NCBI GenBank assembly: GCA_934378195.1
Contig: CAKRPO010000092.1
Location: 1-5,321 of the forward strand
From: an uncultured Blautia sp.
GTDB taxonomy: Bacteria; Bacillota; Clostridia; Lachnospirales; Lachnospiraceae
Direction: 5' to 3'
DNA: 5,321 nucleotides
Shown here: positions 1-4,800 of the stretch, one piece after another
Layout: every line of letters begins with the position of its first letter
Numbering within the stretch: the stretch's first letter is position 1
Translations under genes and position numbers: made by a program
Notes under the pieces: model-generated
What the model was told of the DNA's origin: nothing
Database searches by the model: none
The model's input: the letters and a program-made list of their open reading frames with translations, nothing else

Positions 1-330
1 GAAGAAGGACTGGTAAGACCGACCCTTACTGCAACACCTGGAGACTTAAGTCTTGTACTTCCGAAACGTATCCTGGATGGAATCATCGAGATGATCTATG
101 CCCTGGATAAAGTCGCTCCGGGAACTGCAAACGACGATACCCTTCTGTACGGCGTGGAAGTTAAATTCTATAACATGGAAGTTGAAATCGATGACAATCT
201 CGAAAGCTGCCACAAGGGACTGTATGTGATCGGTGATGGAAGTGGTGTTACCCACTCCCTGTCCCACGCATCTGCAAGTGGTATTTATGTAGCAAGACAT
301 ATTGCAGCAAGAATGCAGAGGCATTCTTGA
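1..330 (+). CDS. FAD-dependent dehydrogenase, COG2509-like, C-terminal fragment
   Basis: This is the last 109 residues of a longer protein; the window edge removes the N-terminal FAD-binding part. The reading frame is open from base 1 to the TGA at 328-330. Near the end, residues 77-94 read IGDGSGVTHSLSHASASG, a GDG(A/S)GVT...ASASG block typical of the C-terminal FAD-contacting segment in uncharacterised FAD-dependent dehydrogenases (COG2509, flavoprotein HI0933/GidA-like fold). An upstream PTLTATPGDLSLVLPKRI stretch also fits this family. Members are predicted cytosolic flavoproteins without a firmly known substrate, so no reaction is assigned. The gene is followed after 14 bases by a strong hairpin terminator, so it ends its transcription unit. 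Family assignment is from recall of the motif and is fairly firm; function is unknown. Confidence 0.8.
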   Translation, partial: EEGLVRPTLTATPGDLSLVLPKRILDGIIEMIYALDKVAPGTANDDTLLYGVEVKFYNMEVEIDDNLESCHKGLYVIGDGSGVTHSLSHASASGIYVARHIAARMQRHS

Positions 331-344
331 AATGATGCAATCAG

Positions 345-382
345 AAAAGCCCATGACTGTAAGAAGACAGTTGTGGGCTTTT
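345..382. terminator. Bidirectional rho-independent terminator between convergent genes
   Basis: An inverted repeat pairs 345-360 with 367-382 (16 pairs, two of them G-U in RNA) around the 6-base loop AAGAAG. The outer arms AAAAGCCCA and TGGGCTTTT give a U-run after the stem in both directions. It lies 14 bases after the FAD-dehydrogenase stop and 29 bases past the end of the minus-strand epimerase gene, so it can end both transcripts. Confidence 0.9.
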
Positions 383-411
383 CGCGTTATAGAAGGTTAC
401 TCCATACAAGA

Positions 412-1287
412 TTATTTAATAGAGATTACATAGGATTTGTCAAAAACTTCTGCCGGTTGCAGAGTATTGATATTCGGTTTCTGTGACAGTTCTCCTTCGT
501 AACCGGTGTTGTCACAGCGGCCCATCCATGGTTCCAGGCAGACAAACGGAGCACCAATGGCAGACCATATACCGAAGTTTGGGAAACCTTCGCAGGAAAT
601 TTCTACGTAAGGTGTTCCATCCGGAAAAGAGATTCCTGCTTTAGTAATCTGTCCGTTGTCGAAGACCAGAGCATCATGGTCAAACATGTGCTCATTAATT
701 GGGCAGGAGTTATTTTCAAGATGAAGGGTGTAGGTTTTGTCAGGAAGGGCTGTACCGTACTCTGGGCTGAGCAGGCAGTAGGTAAGTTCTTTTTCACCGT
801 TGAAGGTAAGATGATACTGACTCTGTACAGTATCAGGAAGTACCGGAACATTGAATGCCGGATGAGCACCAATCGTAAAATACATAGTTTCCTGATCTTT
901 GTTTACAACTTTCCAGGATACGGTCAGATTACGATCGTTCAGAGTATGGGTGATGTACAGTTGGAAGTTATATGGCCATGACTTTTTAGTTGTGTCAGTT
1001 GCCTCCAGTAAATGAGTAACAGAAGTTTCTGTTTCTTCTGTGCAGATAAAATCCATATCACGGGCAAATCCGTGTTGGCCGGATGGATATGTTTTTCCGT
1101 TGATCAGGCTGATATCGTTGTACAGACGGCCTACATTTGGAAAGAGAACCGGTGCATGACGTTTCCAGTAGGCTGAATCGGCATTCCAGAGTACTTCGCG
1201 ATTATTTTGCTTGTCAAAGATTCCGGACAGTTCGGCACCGTGATCACTGATTGATACACGAAGCTGGTCATTTTCAAGTATATGCAT
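412..1287 (-). CDS. Aldose 1-epimerase family protein, LacX-like
   Basis: The 291-residue protein has the galactose mutarotase-like beta-sandwich signature. Family enzymes interconvert alpha and beta anomers of aldoses in the cytoplasm. Visible landmarks are an N-terminal LENDQLRVSISDHGAEL opening, NVGRL at 51-55, QHGFARDMDF at 71-80 (His72), GAHPAFNVP at 140-148 (His142) and CLEPWMGRCD at 250-259 (Glu252). By family knowledge these two histidines and the glutamate are the sugar-binding and catalytic residues, and all three are kept. The length and the GQHGFAR/GAHPAF style match the LacX-like branch better than classical GalM (about 340 aa). There is no signal peptide. The start is ATG at 1287, 9 bases after GGAGGT (1297-1302). 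The gene stands alone, with no sugar kinase or transporter beside it, so the substrate (glucose, galactose or a sugar phosphate) cannot be told from context. Confidence 0.9.
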   Translation of the reverse strand: MHILENDQLRVSISDHGAELSGIFDKQNNREVLWNADSAYWKRHAPVLFPNVGRLYNDISLINGKTYPSGQHGFARDMDFICTEETETSVTHLLEATDTTKKSWPYNFQLYITHTLNDRNLTVSWKVVNKDQETMYFTIGAHPAFNVPVLPDTVQSQYHLTFNGEKELTYCLLSPEYGTALPDKTYTLHLENNSCPINEHMFDHDALVFDNGQITKAGISFPDGTPYVEISCEGFPNFGIWSAIGAPFVCLEPWMGRCDNTGYEGELSQKPNINTLQPAEVFDKSYVISIK

Positions 1288-1320
1288 GCTATTTAAACCT
1301 CCATAAATTTTTCTGAATCT

Positions 1321-1350
1321 ATTATAACAGAAAAATAATATTTCGGATAA
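1321..1350 (-). promoter_or_regulatory. Promoter of the aldose epimerase gene, extended -10
   Basis: Read on the minus strand, a perfect TATAAT (1321-1326) is preceded by TGT, giving the extended -10 TGTTATAAT (1321-1329). A weak -35, TTATCC (1345-1350, 3 of 6 to consensus), lies 18 bases upstream. Transcription would begin near 1314, leaving a leader of about 27 bases that contains the GGAGGT ribosome binding site at 1297-1302. No operator-like repeat was seen here. Confidence 0.65.
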
Positions 1351-1401
1351 AAATAATGCGAAAATATGATCTGTATAAAAAATTTAATGCTTTTTATGGG
1401 G

Positions 1402-1430
1402 TTGAAAAACAGGTCGGGATATAGTAAATT
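1402..1430 (+). promoter_or_regulatory. Possible promoter of the secreted FN3/Ig-like protein gene
   Basis: TTGAAA (1402-1407, 5 of 6 to the -35 consensus) is followed after 17 bases by TAAATT (1425-1430, 4 of 6 to the -10 consensus). A better-looking TATAGT sits at 1420-1425, but with only 12 bases of spacing. The real -10 is uncertain; another sigma factor or a regulator could be involved. The surrounding region (1351-1440) is strongly AT-rich. Confidence 0.4.
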
Positions 1431-1445
1431 GAAGATATAAAAAGG

Positions 1446-1460
1446 AAAGGAGACAGGAGG
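1446..1460 (+). promoter_or_regulatory. Two ribosome binding sites in tandem, one abutting the ATG
   Basis: AAAGGAG (1446-1452) is 8 bases before the ATG at 1461, the usual distance, and fixes this start. A second, stronger match AGGAGG (1455-1460) directly touches the ATG with no spacing, too close for normal use with this codon. The next in-frame ATG (codon 17) would remove the positively charged start of the signal peptide, so it is rejected. Confidence 0.75.
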
Positions 1461-2585
1461 ATGAGAAAAGGATTAAAGAAAGTATTATGCGGATTACTGG
1501 CAGGGCTGATGGTTGCAGTTACCATTCCGGCGGCTCTACCGGAAACGTCATTTGTGACAGAGGTTCAGGCAGCGACGAAGCTGGCAACTCCCAAGTTGGT
1601 GTATGCGAAGCCATCGGGAAAAAACAAGATTCTTTTGAAGTGGAAGGCAGTAAAAGGTGCCAGTGGCTACAGAATTTACAGGAGAGCTGATGGCAGTGCC
1701 TGGAAACCACTTGGAAATGTGAATGGTATCAAGAAAGTAGTTTATACGGATACAAAGACAACCACTGGGGTACGATATACATATACAGTAAAGGCTTTTA
1801 AGAAAGTAAAAGGAAAATATAGCTGGAGTGGCTATGACAAGAAAGGCCTGACAACAGTTGCAGGATTATCAACACTGAAACTGAACAGATCCAAAGTAAC
1901 ACTGTATACCGGAAAATCCTACACGCTCCGTATAAATGGAACGAAGGCAGTACCAACATGGAAATCCAGTAATACAAAAGTTGCAACAGTAACAAAGAGT
2001 GGTAAGATAACTGCAAAGACAACGGGAAAAGCCCAGATAACAGCTACTCTTTATGGCAGAAAGCTTACCTGTACGGTAACTGTAAAGAAACCATCTGCAG
2101 CACAGACAAAGTTGGCACAGAATTATACAAAGGTAAAGAACTATATCAATAAGTATGGACGATATAGTGAAGATGGAGTCAAGTATGTTGAGATGTCAAT
2201 TGATAAAGATACGACAGTACTTGTTTCAGTTTTAACAAGAGAAAATAAGCTGGACATGGGGCTTGTTTTAAGCATTGAAGAGGAAAATATTGTAAGTACA
2301 ATTGATGTTATTGCAAACTGTGCAACTTCAGATACGGTAAGAGTGTATTCCGGGTTGTTTTCTGATGAAACGGAACTTTACACCAAAGCGACAATGAAAG
2401 CATCCACATATACAGGAAAGCAAAATATCATATTCTATAATGAAAGTGGAAAGAAAGCAAATACAGACATTCAGAAAGCAGCTAATGCGACACTGCAGGC
2501 AGCGATGGCTGGTACAGAGTATTTCCTGCAGGCAAAACTTCATATGTCTTTGAAAGATCTTGGATTTAGTGCATACAAGTTATAG
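1461..2585 (+). CDS. Secreted protein: signal peptide, FN3, BIG_2-like domain, unknown C-terminal domain
   Basis: The 374-residue protein starts with a Sec signal peptide: lysine-rich MRKGLKKVL, a hydrophobic core at about 10-26, and a likely cut after VQA or VQAA (35-38). A fibronectin type III domain follows at about 43-134 (core ILLKWKAVKGASGYRIYRR, then YTYTVKAF). A bacterial Ig-like BIG_2 domain covers about 136-208 (VTLYTGKSYTLRI, WKSSNTKVATVTKSGKITA, final CTVTV). Residues about 212-374 form a domain I do not recognise. It has an amphipathic KLAQNYTKVKNYINKYG start, a strand-rich middle and an alanine-rich helical end. There is no LPxTG, no C-terminal membrane helix, no SLH repeat and no lipobox, so free release or wall association is expected. 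The FN3 and Ig-like parts usually act as spacers or binding modules; no catalytic motif is visible. The gene is single, between its own promoter and terminator. Confidence 0.85.
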   Translation: MRKGLKKVLCGLLAGLMVAVTIPAALPETSFVTEVQAATKLATPKLVYAKPSGKNKILLKWKAVKGASGYRIYRRADGSAWKPLGNVNGIKKVVYTDTKTTTGVRYTYTVKAFKKVKGKYSWSGYDKKGLTTVAGLSTLKLNRSKVTLYTGKSYTLRINGTKAVPTWKSSNTKVATVTKSGKITAKTTGKAQITATLYGRKLTCTVTVKKPSAAQTKLAQNYTKVKNYINKYGRYSEDGVKYVEMSIDKDTTVLVSVLTRENKLDMGLVLSIEEENIVSTIDVIANCATSDTVRVYSGLFSDETELYTKATMKASTYTGKQNIIFYNESGKKANTDIQKAANATLQAAMAGTEYFLQAKLHMSLKDLGFSAYKL

Positions 2586-2599
2586 TGCATTATAATGTA

Positions 2600-2634
2600 A
2601 AAAGAGATCGGTCACATGTTGACCGATCTCTTTT
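2600..2634. terminator. Bidirectional rho-independent terminator between convergent genes
   Basis: A perfect 15-bp inverted repeat pairs 2600-2614 (AAAAGAGATCGGTCA) with 2620-2634 around the 5-base loop CATGT. The A-rich left arm and T-rich right arm give a U-run in both directions. It lies 14 bases past the stop of the secreted-protein gene and 23 bases past the end of the minus-strand symporter gene, so it probably serves both. Confidence 0.92.
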
Positions 2635-2657
2635 GAATCTCAGGAGAGATTATGTAT

Positions 2658-3887
2658 TTATTTGTTTTCTTCAATTTTCAGACGACCTTTTAATGCTACG
2701 CAGCATGCGAGGTCTCCGATGACATTGACACAGGTAGCGCCCATATCACACAGGGTATTGATACTGATGTATACACCCATGACTCCGGCCGGGAGCCCAG
2801 CCATAGTTGCAAGTGCTGCGAAAGATGCGATCGCGCCGCCTGGTACACCAGGTGTTCCTACAGAAAGAAGTACATTTGCCAGAAGCACAATAACCATCAT
2901 GGAAATGCTGACATTAATTCCGCATGCATTGGCAAAGAACATGATCATGAAGGACATAAGGATTGATACAGCGTCCATATTTACGGTTGCACCAAGAGGA
3001 ATAGCGATACTGGTAATCTTGTTGGAAACGCCCATTCCGTCTTCCATGCACTGTTTGCTGATCGGGATAGTAGCAGAACTGGAGCATGTTCCAAATGCAT
3101 TCAGGGCAGCCGGCATGATTGCTTTAAAAAATTTGATCGGGCTTTCTTTACCGATTACTTTGACAGCAAGTCCGTATACAACAAAGGCAAAGATAAAGAA
3201 TGCCAGGTACAGGATGATCAGCTGTGTAGCCAGTGAAATAATGGTTTCGGCACCGTTGGCCTCTACAACCGGTACGATCGTACAGAAAACACCGATAGGT
3301 GTGAAGTACATGATCGTGCTGATGATCTTCAGACATACTTCATTCAGCGAATCAATCACGTTCAGAAGTGGCTGTCCTTTCTCGCCGACAGCAATAAGGG
3401 TGAAACCGATGATAACCGCGAATACAAGGACCTGAAGCATGTTGCCCTGTGCAAAAGCAGATACCGGGTTGGATGGAATCAGGTTTTTGATGGTCTCCAG
3501 GATATTGCTCATATCAGTTGCGACAATATCAGAAGTTGCCATTTCAAAGGAAACTCCTTTGCCAAGATGGATAAGACGTGGGATGATCAGTCCGGCAAGG
3601 CTGGCAAGTGCAGTTGTACAAAGGAAAAACACCATGGAAGCGCCGGTGATTTTACCGGTGGTCTTAATACTTCCGATACTGCAGATTCCCATGACAACGG
3701 AACAGAATACAAGTGGAAAGATCATCATGTTCAGGGCATTCATATAGATGCCGCCAAGAAGACTGGTGACTGTCAGAACCGGTGTAAAACGGTCTGCAAG
3801 AAACAGTCCGGTCAGGATACCGAGAAGCAGACCGATGAAGATTGCACCGGTGATATGCTTCTGATACCAGGCATAAAATTTTTTCAT
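2658..3887 (-). CDS. Sodium/amino-acid symporter, DAACS (SLC1-like) family, probably for a neutral substrate
   Basis: This 409-residue membrane protein has the glutamate-transporter (GltPh/SLC1) fold. Landmarks are PSNPVSAFAQGNMLQVLVF at about 138-156, the serine-rich hairpin 1 FGTCSSSATIP (255-265), the TM7 motif NMDAV (303-307), hairpin 2 GTPGVPGG (344-351) and the TM8 motif DMGATCVNVIGD (381-392). By family knowledge such proteins couple amino-acid uptake to sodium. The residues matching GltPh N310, D312, D394, N401 and D405 are kept (N303, D305, D381, N388, D392), so ion coupling and amino-group binding look intact. R397, which holds the acidic side chain, is Ala384, and T314 is Val307. 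This argues against aspartate or glutamate and for a neutral amino acid, as in SstT- or ASCT-type members; the exact substrate is inference. The ATG at 3887 follows AGGAGG (3895-3900) with 7 bases of spacing. It is a single gene behind a very strong promoter. Confidence 0.93.
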   Translation of the reverse strand: MKKFYAWYQKHITGAIFIGLLLGILTGLFLADRFTPVLTVTSLLGGIYMNALNMMIFPLVFCSVVMGICSIGSIKTTGKITGASMVFFLCTTALASLAGLIIPRLIHLGKGVSFEMATSDIVATDMSNILETIKNLIPSNPVSAFAQGNMLQVLVFAVIIGFTLIAVGEKGQPLLNVIDSLNEVCLKIISTIMYFTPIGVFCTIVPVVEANGAETIISLATQLIILYLAFFIFAFVVYGLAVKVIGKESPIKFFKAIMPAALNAFGTCSSSATIPISKQCMEDGMGVSNKITSIAIPLGATVNMDAVSILMSFMIMFFANACGINVSISMMVIVLLANVLLSVGTPGVPGGAIASFAALATMAGLPAGVMGVYISINTLCDMGATCVNVIGDLACCVALKGRLKIEENK

Positions 3888-3909
3888 TTTTTCTCCTCCT
3901 CAAAAAGTG

Positions 3910-3940
3910 GTATGTTTGGCAGAAATCCTCTAAAACATAC
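3910..3940. repeat. Inverted repeat in the symporter leader
   Basis: GTATGTTT (3910-3917) and AAACATAC (3933-3940) are perfect 8-bp inverted copies with a 15-base spacer. They fall inside the predicted 5' leader of the symporter transcript, between the -10 box and the AGGAGG. The repeat may form an AU-rich hairpin about 9 bases before the ribosome binding site, or serve as an operator. The function is not known. Confidence 0.5.
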
Positions 3941-3954
3941 AAAATATAACAAAA

Positions 3955-3984
3955 ATTATAGCATGGGCGTATCTTGAGTGTCAA
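3955..3984 (-). promoter_or_regulatory. Near-consensus promoter of the symporter gene
   Basis: On the minus strand a perfect -35 TTGACA (3979-3984) and a perfect -10 TATAAT (3955-3960) are separated by 18 bases. TGC precedes the -10, making an extended element (3955-3963). Transcription should start near 3948, giving a leader of about 61 bases. The strength suggests either high constitutive expression or control by a repressor; a small inverted repeat overlaps the -35. Confidence 0.88.
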
Positions 3985-3986
3985 GA
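3972..3986. repeat. Small inverted repeat covering the symporter -35 box
   Basis: TCTTGA (3972-3977), GTG, TCAAGA (3981-3986) is a perfect 6-bp inverted repeat that overlaps the whole -35 hexamer TTGACA (3979-3984, minus strand). Its position would suit a repressor operator, but part of the symmetry may follow by chance from the consensus hexamer itself. Confidence 0.35.
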
Positions 3987-4008
3987 AAGCATCTGATATG
4001 TAGAAGGG

Positions 4009-4033
4009 ATTTTTCAAAGTCTTTTGGAAAAAT
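4009..4033. repeat. AT-rich inverted repeat between the divergent promoters
   Basis: ATTTTTC (4009-4015) and GAAAAAT (4027-4033) are inverted copies. The inner bases can extend the pairing by three A-T pairs past a bulged G. It lies between the symporter -35 and the putative -35 of the peptidase-like gene, where a shared regulator or DNA curvature could act. No known operator is recognised. Confidence 0.3.
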
Positions 4034-4037
4034 TTGT

Positions 4038-4066
4038 TTTATTTTCATGGCAAAATATGCTATAGT
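4038..4066 (+). promoter_or_regulatory. Probable promoter of the peptidase-like gene and larB
   Basis: TATAGT (4061-4066, 5 of 6 to consensus) is preceded by TGC, an extended -10. A weak -35, TTTATT (4038-4043, 3 of 6), lies 17 bases upstream. Transcription would start near 4073, leaving a leader of about 42 bases before the GTG at 4115. Confidence 0.5.
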
Positions 4067-4114
4067 TACTGATAAGGTTTTTACATTAGAGAAGCATGAC
4101 TGGGGGAATGAGCG

Positions 4115-4738
4115 GTGGAACAGACCGTATTACATAAAAATGAACTGGAATACTTTTTCGTAGAAGAGTCTTACGGAGGTAATCAGGACCTGTTTCCGGA
4201 TGCGACGATGCGTGATGGCGGATGTGGGGCAATAGCAGCTTGTGAGAGCTGTATTTATTTTGCCAGAATAAATGGAATAAAGAATCTTTATCCACATCAG
4301 ATAAGGGAAATCAGCTGGAAAGAATATCATGATTTTGCTTACGTGATGAAACACTATCTCTGTCCGAGACCAAACGGAATTGATACGCTGGAGCTTTTTA
4401 TGGAAGGCTTTGGGGAGTATCTGGCGGATGTGCATGATACACAACTGAAGATGGAAGCTTTTCATGGTACACATACATATGGAGAGGCTGCGGATGCGGT
4501 GCGTCGACAGATTGACAATGCCTGTCTGATTCCGTATCTGATGCTGAAACATAAGAATGAGAAGGGACCATTGGAGGATTATATCTGGCATTGGTTTATC
4601 CTTGCGGGATATGAAAAAACAGAGGATGATCTGTTGGTCAAGGCGATTTCTTATGGCGAACACAAATGGTTTTCGCTGAGAGAGATGTGGGATACCGGAT
4701 ATGACAAAAAAGGTGGAATGATCCTGTATCATATATAA
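4115..4738 (+). CDS. Uncharacterised protein, possible papain/C39-like cysteine peptidase fold
   Basis: I do not recognise this 207-residue protein by name. Its layout recalls papain-like C39 and BtrH-type proteins. A cysteine starts a helix in MRDGGCGAIAACESC (Cys37), and a histidine opens a beta-strand in the segment IWHWFILAGYEKTEDD (His159), matching the Cys-Gly...His-hydrophobic-GY pattern of that clan. A third catalytic Asp or Asn is not evident: the place where DP often stands reads AISYGEHKWFSLREMW (177-192). It could be active, inactive, or a different enzyme with the same fold. There is no signal peptide or membrane helix, so it is cytosolic. The start is GTG at 4115, 7 bases after GGGGGA; an in-frame TGA at 4097 rules out a longer start, and the ATGs at 4096 and 4108 are in a frame that stops quickly. 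It precedes larB by 62 bases with no terminator, so the two are probably co-transcribed. Confidence 0.75.
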   Translation: MEQTVLHKNELEYFFVEESYGGNQDLFPDATMRDGGCGAIAACESCIYFARINGIKNLYPHQIREISWKEYHDFAYVMKHYLCPRPNGIDTLELFMEGFGEYLADVHDTQLKMEAFHGTHTYGEAADAVRRQIDNACLIPYLMLKHKNEKGPLEDYIWHWFILAGYEKTEDDLLVKAISYGEHKWFSLREMWDTGYDKKGGMILYHI

Positions 4739-4755
4739 GACGATATAAACAAACG

Positions 4756-4794
4756 GGAGGATGTGAACAGCATGCTCCTTTGCTTTTAGGAGGT
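4756..4794 (+). promoter_or_regulatory. larB leader: two mutually exclusive hairpins and a 5-codon ORF before the ribosome binding site
   Basis: GGAGGATG (4756-4763) can pair with CATGCTCC (4771-4778), 7 of 8 pairs. CTCCT (4775-4779) can instead pair with AGGAG (4788-4792), hiding the larB Shine-Dalgarno AGGAGGT (4788-4794). The two pairings exclude each other. A mini-ORF ATG CTC CTT TGC TTT TAG (4772-4789) runs through the second hairpin and its stop overlaps the larB ribosome binding site. GGGAGG (4755-4760) lies 11 bases before its ATG. All elements are visible; a regulatory role is speculative. Confidence 0.35.
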
Positions 4795-4800
4795 GCAGAG

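Noticed and set aside
1461..1500. Cysteine at residue 10 of the secreted protein as a lipoprotein lipobox
   Set aside because: The residues before it are KVL and it sits within the first part of the signal peptide, too early and without the L-(A/S/T)-(G/A)-C pattern; a VQA/VQAA signal peptidase I site is present further on.
2588..2597. TATAAT inside the palindrome CATTATAATG after the secreted-protein gene, as a promoter
   Set aside because: It has no -35 at a suitable distance and is followed at once by a strong terminator hairpin; nothing downstream would be expressed on that strand.
2662..3435. A 257-codon open frame on the plus strand inside the symporter gene
   Set aside because: It is antisense to a clear membrane transporter with all family motifs, has no ribosome binding site and its translation resembles no protein family; it is a shadow of the real codon pattern.
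3888..3948. Riboswitch or T-box in the symporter leader
   Set aside because: The predicted leader is only about 61 bases, has no T-box sequence, no terminator/antiterminator pair and no known aptamer pattern; only one simple inverted repeat is visible.
4096..4137. ATG at 4096 or 4108 as the start of the peptidase-like gene
   Set aside because: Both are in a different frame that reaches TAA within 14 codons; the gene's own frame has a stop at 4097, leaving GTG at 4115 as the first usable start.
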